Shown here piece by piece: positions 26,138-38,046 of a DNA stretch of 64,000 bases. The position numbers and the translations under genes were made by a program. Source of the stretch: Welwitschia mirabilis (Eukaryota; Gnetophyta; Gnetopsida; Welwitschiales); NCBI GenBank assembly GCA_051453625.1, contig JBOZIK010000001.1:126368103-126432102 (forward strand), given 5' to 3'. How positions within the stretch are numbered: position 1 is the first letter of the stretch; every line of letters starts with the position of its first letter. The notes under the pieces are model-generated. The model did no database searches and was not told the origin of the DNA. It worked only from the letters and a program-made list of their open reading frames with translations.

Positions 26138-27471
26138 TTTTGAGTTAATATTTTCCAACTTGATATCAAACCAATGTTTTTTGTTTAGCCAAATGTGTTG
26201 TATCATATGCAGAAAATATTAATCATTATAGATTAAAAGCTAAAATAATTTATCACAGTTTGAACCTAAACCTATCCATTTCCATATACTCTTGAGTGGT
26301 TGACTGGATTTCTAAGTGATTGACTACACCTGAAGCTTATGTTAAAATGAATTGAATTTAGAGGAGTTAATCTGATACATGAAAGGTTAACTAGACCCAG
26401 GCATCTAATACTTCATATCCGATCATCAAGGGATTAACTAAATTCTTGAGGGGCCAACTGGACCTAAGATTAAACTTTCATAGCTGATTATCAAAGGATC
26501 CACTAGATTCCTAAGGGGTCAACTAGACTCAGAGTAAAATTTTTTTACTTTTTGTCAATAACAGTTCAACAAGATATTTATGAAGTCAACAAGACCTCGA
26601 GTGAAAAATAATGTTAGAATTTTTTCTAAATAAGGAACCCACTAGATGAATATGTAGGCAATAGGATTAGAGGTCAACTAGACCCTACGGAGTCGACCAG
26701 ACATGAAGCCATAAGAAATAGGAGCCGACTGAAAGACTATGAGGATAATCAAATTTAGTGACGATACTAGATGAGGTTGATTAGACATTTCAAGAGGTCA
26801 ACTGGTTATGACAGAAACAAAATTTTTCTAGCTATTATAAACCCCTTTTTTTATCTGTTGGAAGGTATTTTTACTTGTAAAAATTCTAAAAGACTTCTAC
26901 TATATATTTGCCAAAAGTCATCTTTTTAAATTATTGTGAAATCATTTGTTATGTTCATTGGTATATTCTTTAATCAAAGACAAACTAAGAGCTATTGTTA
27001 TCATTATGTACTTGATCGAGTCAGTTGTACTGTATGCTTATGGATTGTACCATCTTCTCAAGCAATATAGCAATAGTATTTTGAGCTAGAGATTGGATGA
27101 AACCTATGCACTTTAGCACGTCATTGTCACCACTTCGCATTCTTGCTAAAGGTTAAGACTAAGTATTACAAAAGTCTGATTGTAGAGATTATAGGTAAAT
27201 CTAGAATACCTAGAAAGAGTTTAATAAAGACTAGATGAAACTTCGATAGAAGCTGATCATTAGGAGTGGAGTAGAGGGTTTCCTAAACCATCATAAATCT
27301 TGTGTGCCTCTCATCAGTATTTCTATGATTTTTGTTCTTTACCTTTTAGAATAGTTTTAGTTTTTATTTTCATAAGTATTTTAGTGTTTATTTTGAGTAA
27401 AGATATTTTTATGATTTATTTAATTATTTTTATATCCTATTCATTTTCCCTCTAGGATTTTTTATCCTACA
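26138..27471 (+). repeat. Layer 3 5' LTR (1.33 kb)
   Basis: Shared TTGAGTTAATATTT start (the start may be three bases further in) and ATCCTACA end. The first half has repeated GGTCAACTAGACC/GGTTGACTGG-like motifs spaced by roughly 60-70 bp. A TATATATTTGCCAAAA block and a TTTTATTTTCATAAG block recur in the partner LTR. Confidence 0.88.
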
Positions 27472-27473
27472 TT

Positions 27474-27485
27474 TGGTATCAAAGC
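27474..27485 (+). other. Layer 3 primer-binding site (tRNA-iMet type)
   Basis: TGGTATCAAAGC two bases after the LTR end. Confidence 0.85.
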
Positions 27486-27499
27486 TTAGTAGAGTTTGT

Positions 27500-28565
27500 G
27501 TTAGATCCTAATATGTTTAAACTTTCGAACCTTAAAAATGAGTAACCTTTTAGATGGTTTTTCCACTAGTCATCCACCCATGTTTAAGGGATCAAGCTAT
27601 TCATATTAGAAAGCCCGTATGAGAATCTTTCTCAGAATCCTAGATGCATACATTGAAGAGGTTATCTACAATAGTTATACTATGCCTACTCTAATTAAAC
27701 TAATGCCTATGGAAATACTATTATGATAGCAAAAACTAAAGACCAATGAACCCCCACTGATAGATCCAAATCTATCATAGACGTGCATGCTCTTCATGCA
27801 CTTTTTTATGTATTTCTTATAGATGAGTTCAGATAAACTATAAACTATGAATATGCAAAAGAAGCTTGGGATATCATTGAAATAGCATATAAAGGGACAT
27901 CCACTCTCAAGTAGGTCAAACTCTAAATGCTCATTTTCAAGTTTGAAGATATTCATATGAACGAGGAGGATACTTTACAAGAATTCTTTGCTAGACTTAC
28001 AAACATCATAAATAACATGGTAAGTCTAGGTAAAAGAATGAATGAGGCAAAGATGGTTTGAAAAGTGTTGAGATTCCTCCCAAAATGATTTGAGCTAAAA
28101 AATTTACTATAATCAAAGAAATCAAGAATATAAACCTGATGACACTTAAGTAATTTCAAGGTAATTTACAAACTTATGAATTAAAATTTTCAAAAGATAG
28201 AAAGAAAGGTATTACTTTGAAATGTATGTGAGAAGAATGCAAGTCAGAAAAATTAGATGAATATCTTAATGATGACGAAGTTGCCCTACTAGTAAGGAGA
28301 TTTAAGAAATTTTTGCATAGAATAAAGAAAGAAGGTAAGCCAACAAGAGGGACAAAAAGAGGTCACTCCAAGTTCAAAAAAGATCAAGACAAAAAGAAGG
28401 AGATCCAATGTTATGCTTGCAAAGGATATGGATACATTATAAAAGAGTGTCCAAACAATAAGATAGATTAAATAAAACCAAAAACATATTCATTCATTAC
28501 TACATGGGACAATGTAGATGAAAAGGATGATAGCAGTTCTAGCCAAGAATTAGATGGAGATAAAA
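27500..28565 (+). pseudogene. Layer 3 copia gag with zinc knuckle (broken)
   Basis: Open segments include ALHALFYVFLIDEF, EYAKEAWDIIEIAYKGTS and EDTLQEFFARLTNIINNM, the UBN2-type Gag order (AKEAW..L, then QEF..R...I.N). A basic stretch precedes a zinc knuckle CYACKGYGYIIKEC (28409-28450) in which the His is Tyr (codon TAC at 28433-28435), a C-to-T change that would destroy zinc binding. Several in-frame stops are present. The 3' end runs into the N run at 28566. Confidence 0.8.
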
Positions 28566-29339
28566 NNNNNNNNNNNNNNNNNNNNNNNNNNNNNNNNNNN
28601 NNNNNNNNNNNNNNNNNNNNNNNNNNNNNNNNNNNNNNNNNNNNNNNNNNNNNNNNNNNNNNNNNNNNNNNNNNNNNNNNNNNNNNNNNNNNNNNNNNNN
28701 NNNNNNNNNNNNNNNNNNNNNNNNNNNNNNNNNNNNNNNNNNNNNNNNNNNNNNNNNNNNNNNNNNNNNNNNNNNNNNNNNNNNNNNNNNNNNNNNNNNN
28801 NNNNNNNNNNNNNNNNNNNNNNNNNNNNNNNNNNNNNNNNNNNNNNNNNNNNNNNNNNNNNNNNNNNNNNNNNNNNNNNNNNNNNNNNNNNNNNNNNNNN
28901 NNNNNNNNNNNNNNNNNNNNNNNNNNNNNNNNNNNNNNNNNNNNNNNNNNNNNNNNNNNNNNNNNNNNNNNNNNNNNNNNNNNNNNNNNNNNNNNNNNNN
29001 NNNNNNNNNNNNNNNNNNNNNNNNNNNNNNNNNNNNNNNNNNNNNNNNNNNNNNNNNNNNNNNNNNNNNNNNNNNNNNNNNNNNNNNNNNNNNNNNNNNN
29101 NNNNNNNNNNNNNNNNNNNNNNNNNNNNNNNNNNNNNNNNNNNNNNNNNNNNNNNNNNNNNNNNNNNNNNNNNNNNNNNNNNNNNNNNNNNNNNNNNNNN
29201 NNNNNNNNNNNNNNNNNNNNNNNNNNNNNNNNNNNNNNNNNNNNNNNNNNNNNNNNNNNNNNNNNNNNNNNNNNNNNNNNNNNNNNNNNNNNNNNNNNNN
29301 NNNNNNNNNNNNNNNNNNNNNNNNNNNNNNNNNNNNNNN
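28566..29339. other. Assembly gap (774 N)
   Basis: Run of N in the gag of layer 3. Any ORF crossing it is an artefact. Confidence 1.
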
Positions 29340-29628
29340 TGAAAACACCTATCAAGAATTTTACGTGAAGTGTGAAAAATTGGTAAAGTGCATCAATGAT
29401 GTGAACAAAATTATGAAAAATCTCACAAAAGAAAAGGAGGAATTAAAAATGAAGTATAAGATGGTCAAATCTAAAAATTCCAAACTTTCACTAGAGGTAA
29501 ATGACTTATCACATTTTATCAATAAATTTTCATGTGGTTTAATTAAATTGGAACAAATGCTTAAAATACAGAAACTGGCTCAAGACAAGATAGGTATTGG
29601 ATTCATCCCCCAAAGTTTACAAAATTAG
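29340..29628 (+). pseudogene. Layer 3 Gag C-terminal coiled coil
   Basis: An uninterrupted stretch rich in Lys/Glu/Leu (KNLTKEKEELKMKYKMVKSK and on) ending GIGFIPQSLQN. It looks like the long helical Gag tail of SIRE-type copia elements, whose end is normally followed by a second cysteine motif and the protease. This part has escaped stop codons for about 90 residues. A degraded CHFYDKSGHSKLFC block (second zinc knuckle, spacing C-x-x-x..H..C) follows at about 29670-29710. Confidence 0.7.
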
Positions 29629-29799
29629 CAAAATCAGGTAACATGGAAAAAAAGTTTTTTTTTAAAATTACATGTCATTTTTATGATAAGTCTGGTCATT
29701 CTAAGTTATTTTGTAATACTATAAAATTAATGTTGTTTTTCAATTCTATTAGTACCTTTCCTTTCAAATTTATTTCAAAAGGATATATACCACATTAGT

Positions 29800-30328
29800 C
29801 TACAATGACGAAGTGGGTGAGAGCTAATAATTTAAAAATCTTTTTAATTCAAACATCTTTCAAGGTATCAAATGAAACTAGCTAGTATTTGGATGGTGGC
29901 TGCTCTTGACATATGACAAAAGACAATTCTAGATTCAAACAGCTAGATGACTTTGATGATAAAGAAGTTACTTTCACTGATAATAGAAGAGTCAAGATTA
30001 AAAGAATCAGAAGCATTGGTAGAGGAAACTTATCCAAAATAAATGAAGTATTGTATGTTAATATTTTGAAGAATAATTTACTTAGCATCATTCAAATTTG
30101 TAATAAAGGTCATAAGGTTGTTTTTAATAGTACAAAATGCAAAGTTAGACATGGCAAAACAAATGATATTATTCTCAATGTGAATAGAATAGATAATGTC
30201 TATATTTCTACTTGTTATTTTTTCAAGAAGAACTTTGACATAAATATTTAAATCATGTAAACCATAATCATTTGAAAATAATTATTAGAAAAGAAATTAT
30301 TAAAGGAATTTTAAAAATTAATATTGAA
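29800..30328 (+). pseudogene. Layer 3 copia protease
   Basis: Aspartic protease that would cleave Gag-Pol. The site reads stop-YLDGGCS-stop-HMTKD near 29882-29920; the family has WYLDSGCSRHMT. So the Trp codon became TAG, the Arg codon became TGA, and the DSG triad is DGG. Downstream blocks VTFTDNRRVKIKRIRSIGRG, NEVLYVNILKNNLLSI and GHKVVFNSTKC follow the copia protease/pre-integrase order without stops up to 30251. The remainder lies in the next gap. Confidence 0.8.
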
Positions 30329-31135
30329 NNNNNNNNNNNNNNNNNNNNNNNNNNNNNNNNNNNNNNNNNNNNNNNNNNNNNNNNNNNNNNNNNNNNNNNN
30401 NNNNNNNNNNNNNNNNNNNNNNNNNNNNNNNNNNNNNNNNNNNNNNNNNNNNNNNNNNNNNNNNNNNNNNNNNNNNNNNNNNNNNNNNNNNNNNNNNNNN
30501 NNNNNNNNNNNNNNNNNNNNNNNNNNNNNNNNNNNNNNNNNNNNNNNNNNNNNNNNNNNNNNNNNNNNNNNNNNNNNNNNNNNNNNNNNNNNNNNNNNNN
30601 NNNNNNNNNNNNNNNNNNNNNNNNNNNNNNNNNNNNNNNNNNNNNNNNNNNNNNNNNNNNNNNNNNNNNNNNNNNNNNNNNNNNNNNNNNNNNNNNNNNN
30701 NNNNNNNNNNNNNNNNNNNNNNNNNNNNNNNNNNNNNNNNNNNNNNNNNNNNNNNNNNNNNNNNNNNNNNNNNNNNNNNNNNNNNNNNNNNNNNNNNNNN
30801 NNNNNNNNNNNNNNNNNNNNNNNNNNNNNNNNNNNNNNNNNNNNNNNNNNNNNNNNNNNNNNNNNNNNNNNNNNNNNNNNNNNNNNNNNNNNNNNNNNNN
30901 NNNNNNNNNNNNNNNNNNNNNNNNNNNNNNNNNNNNNNNNNNNNNNNNNNNNNNNNNNNNNNNNNNNNNNNNNNNNNNNNNNNNNNNNNNNNNNNNNNNN
31001 NNNNNNNNNNNNNNNNNNNNNNNNNNNNNNNNNNNNNNNNNNNNNNNNNNNNNNNNNNNNNNNNNNNNNNNNNNNNNNNNNNNNNNNNNNNNNNNNNNNN
31101 NNNNNNNNNNNNNNNNNNNNNNNNNNNNNNNNNNN
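30329..31135. other. Assembly gap (807 N)
   Basis: Run of N covering the zinc-binding and first catalytic part of the layer 3 integrase. Confidence 1.
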
Positions 31136-31907
31136 TGATTTTGAAAACCATTTATTTGAAAAACATTATATTGACAATGGTATTGATCACCAATTCTTAG
31201 TTCCTAAAATTCCTTAACAAAATGAAATTACTGAGAGGAAAAATAGAGTCCTCCAAGAAATGGTAAGAATGATTTTGAATGAAAAGGAGATTCCAAAACA
31301 TTTTTGGACTGAAGCTGTAAGCATCACTTATTGAATCATAAATAGAGTTTACCTTAGATCCAAAATGGACAAAACTTCTTATGAGCTGTGGAAAGGAAGA
31401 CAACAAAATTTTTCATACTTTAAAGTCTTTGGAAGTAAGTGCTTTGTATTAAAGGATAGAGAATACCTAAGTAAATTTGAATCAAAGGCTAATGAAGTAA
31501 TATTTTTAGGGTACTCTACTAGAAGTATAGCTTATCATGTTTTCAACAAGAGAATCTTAACCATGGAAGAGTCAATAAATGTGAAAATAAATGATATTAG
31601 CACAAAACCTCTTCCTTCCAATGATGATGAAAACATATATCTAAGCACTTCCACTATAAAAGAAAATTCAACCAAAAAAGAAGAAGTAGTTCCAATGAAA
31701 GAAGTCACCACTAAAAAGCTTAAAGAGCTAAACGGTCATCCTTTAGGGTCAATTATTAGAGACGTTAGCTCAAAGATTAGAACAAGGGACTCTATAAAGA
31801 ATTTTTGTGCTTACATTTTCTATGTTTCACAAATTGAACTTAAGAAATTTCAAGAAGCAGAATCCCCTGAAGCACGGATGATTATCATGCAAGATGAGTT
31901 GCAATAA
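31136..31907 (+). pseudogene. Layer 3 copia integrase, C-terminal half
   Basis: Would insert the cDNA into the genome. Begins DFENHLFEKHYIDNGIDHQF, then P-stop-QNEITERKNR (catalytic Glu in ERKNR; the stop TAA at 31215-31217 stands for CAA), HFWTEAVSITY-stop-IINRV (TGA at 31332-31334 for TGG), KTSYELWKGRQQNFSYFKVF and NEVIFLGYSTRSIAYHVFNK. These are copia integrase blocks, closest to SIRE. From 31365 the frame is open for 180 residues into the linker before RT. Confidence 0.88.
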
Positions 31908-32154
31908 TTCAAAAGAAATGATGTATGAAAGCTTGTTGAAAGACCAAATGACAAAAATATTATTCGAATAAAGTGGATCTTTAAAAACAAGTGTGATGAG
32001 CAAAATAGTATTACGAAAAACAAAGCAAGATTAGTGGCACAAAGCTACAATCAAATCAAAGGTATTGATGTTGGTGACACGTTTGCTTCTGTTACAAGAC
32101 TAGATAGCATTAGAATGTTTTTATCTTATGCAGCCTTTAATAATATTGAAGTAT

Positions 32155-32812
32155 NNNNNNNNNNNNNNNNNNNNNNNNNNNNNNNNNNNNNNNNNNNNNN
32201 NNNNNNNNNNNNNNNNNNNNNNNNNNNNNNNNNNNNNNNNNNNNNNNNNNNNNNNNNNNNNNNNNNNNNNNNNNNNNNNNNNNNNNNNNNNNNNNNNNNN
32301 NNNNNNNNNNNNNNNNNNNNNNNNNNNNNNNNNNNNNNNNNNNNNNNNNNNNNNNNNNNNNNNNNNNNNNNNNNNNNNNNNNNNNNNNNNNNNNNNNNNN
32401 NNNNNNNNNNNNNNNNNNNNNNNNNNNNNNNNNNNNNNNNNNNNNNNNNNNNNNNNNNNNNNNNNNNNNNNNNNNNNNNNNNNNNNNNNNNNNNNNNNNN
32501 NNNNNNNNNNNNNNNNNNNNNNNNNNNNNNNNNNNNNNNNNNNNNNNNNNNNNNNNNNNNNNNNNNNNNNNNNNNNNNNNNNNNNNNNNNNNNNNNNNNN
32601 NNNNNNNNNNNNNNNNNNNNNNNNNNNNNNNNNNNNNNNNNNNNNNNNNNNNNNNNNNNNNNNNNNNNNNNNNNNNNNNNNNNNNNNNNNNNNNNNNNNN
32701 NNNNNNNNNNNNNNNNNNNNNNNNNNNNNNNNNNNNNNNNNNNNNNNNNNNNNNNNNNNNNNNNNNNNNNNNNNNNNNNNNNNNNNNNNNNNNNNNNNNN
32801 NNNNNNNNNNNN
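32155..32812. other. N run that is probably a false gap
   Basis: The 44 bases before it (32111-32154) are repeated exactly just after it (32813-32856), and the RT frame continues perfectly if the two copies are merged. The contigs most likely overlap here. Confidence 0.85.
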
Positions 32813-32937
32813 TAGAATGTTTTTATCTTATGCAGCCTTTAATAATATTGAAGTATATCAAATAGATGTAAAAAGTGTCTTTTTAAATGAAACCCTCAAT
32901 GAATAAGTGTATATAAAACAATTACAAGGATTTATAG

Positions 32938-32952
32938 ATCCTCATAAATTTG
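32938..32952 (+). repeat. Left target-site duplication of the LINE
   Basis: ATCCTCATAAATTTG, identical to 39217-39231. Confidence 0.95.
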
Positions 32953-33659
32953 GGGGGTTGTTAAGGTGGAGAAAAGCTTAACAAAAGAATACACCTTAGT
33001 AGAGCTCAAAGAAGGAAAGAAAGTAACTTCACCCCCTTGAGAAACTTATTAGAACATAGAAACAGATGATTACTGAGAGCTATAGAGCACCAAGCCTTTA
33101 AGGTAAACTTGTTGTAGTGAAAATTAAGAAATTTATAATCTTTATGAATATCAGAGGCTTCATATTGAACGAGAACTACTGCTAGAATTGAGAAATTTAT
33201 AATCTTTACTAAGAACCTAAGGATAAAGTTCCAGAAGCTCATTGTTGAAAAGTTGAAAAGAATGTTTGTTATATAAGATCTCAGTGGATTTGTATTTTCT
33301 CCTAAAAGAATATTATAGTAAAAGCAGAAAATAGAATTACGAATTAGTGTGCAGCTTCATTTTTAGCATTTAATAGTTACCTAAGTATAGCGACTTCACT
33401 CTCTGCGAGAACATGGCACATTGAGTTGTATTAGCTTCTACTTAGTTTCTCTTTCTATGTAGCTATAGGTTTTGTTTTTCATGTATCTGCATTCTTTGAT
33501 CCTCATGTGGTTTTCTTTTTCAGCAAACTTTTATTTAGTGGATCTTTACATGCATTAGAGAGTGATAGGAAATAACTAAGCTTTTAACAGTTCTTTTGAA
33601 AATAATGTGTGCATGTAGATAATTTCTCTGTGAAAGTCCTACATGCATCCTTTTTAAGG

Positions 33660-35165
33660 AATTTTACCATTCTTTCAGTCTTCTCCTTTTTTCATCTTGA
33701 ATGATCTCAAATAATTCATCCTCGTCTACTTTAAATGCATCTTTTACGAAATAAAAATTAGAAATGATTGACATATCATTCAAATCCTCATCAGCAGCTG
33801 AAGATAATAATATGACTCTAAATATTGATTGTGTTATCAATCTAGAATTTTCATAGGACCTTTTTGACAAAACTATTCATACTTTTGAACAACTTTATGC
33901 TATTATTTTTTTAACTAGTCAAATTCCTTCTTTTTTTGTTCTCAAGGATTAGATTCAAAATAATTAGGTTATTAAGAATATCAGAATCTCTGTAGTCTTA
34001 AATATGATAAAAGTTTCTTCCTTTTCGGTTTTGAAACTAAAGATATGGCAGAGGTAAAACAATAACTAGTTTGGAACATTTCAGGAACCTACCTTATTTT
34101 ACAATCATGGTTCAAAGGTTTTGATCTAGAAAAAGCTACTCAAAGTACCATTCCCATTTGTATTGAATTCTTATACTTCTAGTGAATTTTTTACCTCATG
34201 TTGATGTTTTAGCTACTAAAATTNNNNNNNNNNNNNNNNNNNNNNNNNNNNNNNNNNNNNNNNNNNNNNNNNNNNNNNNNNNNNNNNNNNNNNNNNNNNN
34301 NNNNNNNNNNNNNNNNNNNNNNNNNNNNNNNNNNNNNNNNNNNNNNNNNNNNNNNNNNNNNNNNNNNNNNNNNNNNNNNNNNNNNNNNNNNNNNNNNNNN
34401 NNNNNNNNNNNNNNNNNNNNNNNNNNNNNNNNNNNNNNNNNNNNNNNNNNNNNNNNNNNNNNNNNNNNNNNNNNNNNNNNNNNNNNNNNNNNNNNNNNNN
34501 NNNNNNNNNNNNNNNNNNNNNNNNNNNNNNNNNNNNNNNNNNNNNNNNNNNNNNNNNNNNNNNNNNNNNNNNNNNNNNNNNNNNNNNNNNNNNNNNNNNN
34601 NNNNNNNNNNNNNNNNNNNNNNNNNNNNNNNNNNNNNNNNNNNNNNNNNNNNNNNNNNNNNNNNNNNNNNNNNNNNNNNNNNNNNNNNNNNNNNNNNNNN
34701 NNNNNNNNNNNNNNNNNNNNNNNNNNNNNNNNNNNNNNNNNNNNNNNNNNNNNNNNNNNNNNNNNNNNNNNNNNNNNNNNNNNNNNNNNNNNNNNNNNNN
34801 NNNNNNNNNNNNNNNNNNNNNNNNNNNNNNNNNNNNNNNNNNNNNNNNNNNNNNNNNNNNNNNNNNNNNNNNNNNNNNNNNNNNNNNNNNNNNNNNNNNN
34901 NNNNNNNNNNNNNNNNNNNNNNNNNNNNNNNNNNNNNNNNNNNNNNNNNNNNNNNNNNNNNNNNNNNNNNNNNNNNNNNNNNNNNNNNNNNNNNNNNNNN
35001 NNNNNNNNNNNNNNNNNNNNNNAAAAGGTTACTTATTTAACTTTACCGAATCATTGTTACTATTGTAAAGAGCCTGATCATGTGAGGGCATATTGTCCTA
35101 AACTCCTAGCTAAGCTAGAAGTAGATAGAGTTTTAGCAGAAAAAGTAGCCAATGAACTCTACTAA
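33660..35165 (+). pseudogene. LINE ORF1 (DUF4283-type, CCHC knuckle)
   Basis: RNA-binding protein of the LINE particle. Around 34020-34190 the plus strand reads ISGTYLILQSWFKGFDLEKA followed by STIPICIEFL, matching the DUF4283 end seen in plant LINE ORF1 proteins (GPW..G..L.L..W.P.F.PE..). An N run covers 34224-35022. After it comes NHCYYCKEPDHVRAYCPKLL, a C-x2-C-x4-H-x4-C zinc knuckle with all ligands intact, then a stop at 35163-35165. The start of the ORF is not certain because stops occur upstream. Confidence 0.75.
34224..35022. other. Assembly gap (799 N)
   Basis: Run of N inside LINE ORF1. Confidence 1.
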
Positions 35166-35379
35166 AATATTCTGATGTAATAAAATCAACAAACTCCACA
35201 AGAAAAAGTTAATGCCAATCAAAATACTTAGGATTTAATTATAAAAAATATCATCAAAGGCAATAGGAAGTACTTAGATAAAGGAAATACTTCTAAGACC
35301 TCTACAAAAGAGTTGAATACTACTAGTTAAGATAATAAATAGGTAACCTCTATAGATCCTAGGTTAATTTCTAAGAATA

Positions 35380-36240
35380 ACAATTCATATGAAGGATGGT
35401 AAACTATTGGTAAGAAATCTTATGCTCACGTTACAAGTATCAACCTCTTATTCACCCCTTTCAGGGTTATGAACAACATGACAAAATCTAATAGTGGTAT
35501 CATGAAACAATTTAGAACATAGATCACATCAGTAGCCAATAGTTTTGAATCTAAAAATTCATGGCAAATCATTAGAGAAGGGATTGGATCCCTTATCAAC
35601 CTCACCTCATGAATCTCATCTTGTGAAATGTTTTAGAAGTCTTTGATCCCCGAAAAAAATACACTATCTGGGATTATATACCTAAAAAGCACTTAGATAT
35701 ATTTTTTCTTTAAGAAGTTAAAATTTAAGTTTTCTAGCCTTAAACTGCCTATAATAGCATTTTTTCTAAGAGTACTTCCTTCATTTCTTATCATTCTAGA
35801 GACAGAGGAGAAGCAGTTATTTTCCTTCACCAAAATTTTAATAATCAGATTATTGGTCATGATCAAGGACTAGGTGATAATTGTGTTTGGATTCACTTAA
35901 ATTGGAATAATTCTAACATCAGCATGCCCAACATCTATGCTCCTTATAACATCCCAGACATATTTACTCTTTAGAAATGGCTCCAAAAATCTCTTCTAGA
36001 TGCTTCATGGGTATTAGTAGGTGATCTTAATATGATTGATAATGTTGTAGATTAAAAAAAAAGGAAATAAAGGTGGTCTTAACATAAATGATTTCGACAG
36101 CTAGATCTTTCTTAAAAGCAAATTCCAATTATAGGATGCCAATGCTACCACAAAAATTAATTATGCTAAGGGATGGTTTACTTAGTCCAATGCTAAAGCT
36201 AGATCAAGCTTCATTACCTCTTGGCTTAGCTAGGTTTATT
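35380..36240 (+). pseudogene. LINE ORF2 endonuclease domain
   Basis: APE-type nuclease that would nick target DNA. Broken frames show NNMTKSNSGI, then DNCVWIHLNWNNS, SMPNIYAPYNIPDI and SWVLVGDLNMIDNVVD. The last is the G-D-x-N block conserved in L1 endonucleases. The region is about 0.85 kb, normal for this domain, with numerous stops and shifts. Confidence 0.7.
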
Positions 36241-37795
36241 TGTCTTTAAATTCAAATTTTGCTATCTCCCATCGTAAGAACCTCCCACTTTCAGCTGATT
36301 ACACCCATGTCTTATTTGATCATTTCCTTATTTTATGGTCCATCCAATCTTCTAGTGTGTAGCACTTCAACAGAGATATCTTTATTTTTAACACTGCTTT
36401 CCTTTAGAATAGTAACATGTGTTCTCTTCTCATGTACATTTGGAACCTTGTTCCTCATTCTGTTTATAAGGATGGTTGTATTAATTGGTGGAATAATAGT
36501 ATTTTACATGCTTAGCATTTCACTAAACATGCAGGTAAACTTTTATCTATAAATATAGATTCTCATCAGAAAAGACTCATGTCCAAATTATAATTTCATA
36601 AACTAAAAGTTAACTCAAGGCATTACAATAACCAAGATTTTGATTTTCTAAAACTTTATAAAGATAAACTCAAATGAGTTGAGCATTATAAAGCTAAAGG
36701 TGCCCACCTTCGTGCTCGCTTATTTTGGCTAAAGATGGAAGATCAAACTTCTTTGTACTTTTTAAAATTCTTAAAAGGAAATTACTCCTCTCCTCGTATA
36801 GAAGATGGAAATGTGATTCACACCTCTAGAGAGTAGGTTTTTTCTACTAGCAAAGTCAATGACTTAGTTATCAACACTCATCTCAGTAATCTTCAGCCCT
36901 TTAATGAAAAAGTTTTTTGTGATGATCAATGCCTCTCTAAAGTTGAGCTTTTTATTACCCTTTAAAAACTTAAGGATGGCAAAGCTCTAAGTTTGGATGG
37001 TCTTCTAAGAGAATTCTTCTCTAAATTTTGGCATATAATTGGAATAAATGCTTATAATATTTACAAAGAAGCTTTACACAAAAATTCACTAAGAACTTCT
37101 CTTAACACTAAAATCATTAAACTTTTACCTAAATCGGGTGACTCGCATAACATCAATAATTGAAGACCTATTACTCTTTTGAATGTGGTTTATAAAATTA
37201 TTGACAAGGCAATGGTCAATAGATTAAACTAGTTTTGTTTAAAATAGGTACATCTTGGATAATGTGGTAACTGCAGTTGAATCCATGCATTGGGCAAATA
37301 CCTCCTCTCAATAAGATATTCTTTTGAATCTCTATTTTGCTAAAGCCTATGATAGACTTGATTGGCATTTCCTTACTAGAGTTATTTACCATCATCAACT
37401 TGGAGAAATCTTTAAGAAGCATGTTCAAATGCTTCTAGATGATACCACTTTCATTATCTACATTAATGGTATCTTCTCTCATCCCATAACCCTTTAGTGA
37501 TTAGTTAGGTAGGGGTGTTCCTTATCTCCTTATCTTTTATCATGGTAGCAGATGCTCTCGGAGCTCTTCTTAAAGCTTACCATTCTTCAGCTAATCTTCA
37601 TGGTATTTACATTCCCAATGATGATTTATTCCTCTATAGCCAATTTGCTGATGATACCTTTCTTTTGATCAAAGAAATGGAATAAAGTTTTCATAAAGCT
37701 ATAAATACTCTAAACATTTATTGTCTATCTTCAATCTCATAAATCAACTGACATAAAACCATTACCATTCATTTCACTCTTACTGAAAGTCCTAC
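36241..37795 (+). pseudogene. LINE ORF2 reverse transcriptase
   Basis: Blocks in order: KAKGAHLRARLFWLKMEDQT-like linker near 36690-36750, IIKLLPKSGDSHNINN-stop-RPITLLNVVYKI (37110-37200), and SQFADDTFLLIKEME with an intact F-A-D-D active site (about 37640-37680). The RT is the enzyme for target-primed reverse transcription. Frameshifts between blocks and many stops show it is dead. An N run begins at 37796. Confidence 0.8.
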
Positions 37796-38046
37796 NNNNN
37801 NNNNNNNNNNNNNNNNNNNNNNNNNNNNNNNNNNNNNNNNNNNNNNNNNNNNNNNNNNNNNNNNNNNNNNNNNNNNNNNNNNNNNNNNNNNNNNNNNNNN
37901 NNNNNNNNNNNNNNNNNNNNNNNNNNNNNNNNNNNNNNNNNNNNNNNNNNNNNNNNNNNNNNNNNNNNNNNNNNNNNNNNNNNNNNNNNNNNNNNNNNNN
38001 NNNNNNNNNNNNNNNNNNNNNNNNNNNNNNNNNNNNNNNNNNNNNN
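37796..38046. other. Assembly gap (251 N)
   Basis: Run of N after the LINE RT domain. Confidence 1.

Larger units (their letters stand above)
31908..32952 (+). pseudogene. Layer 3 copia RT, first part
   Basis: IRIKWIFKNKCDEQNSITKN, KARLVAQSYNQIKGIDVGDT, RLDSIRMFLSYAAFNNIEVY and QIDVKSVFLNETLNE match successive copia RT blocks (including the D of QIDVK). The coding line is interrupted by an N run at 32155-32812 whose flanks overlap by 44 bp, and by a LINE at 32953. It resumes at 39217. Confidence 0.88.

Noticed and set aside
28468-29355. Long open frames across N runs (also at 30272-31217, 32034-32906, 34182-35165, 37792-38058)
   Set aside because: They are open only because N codons cannot be stops. 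Only the sequence on each side was used.
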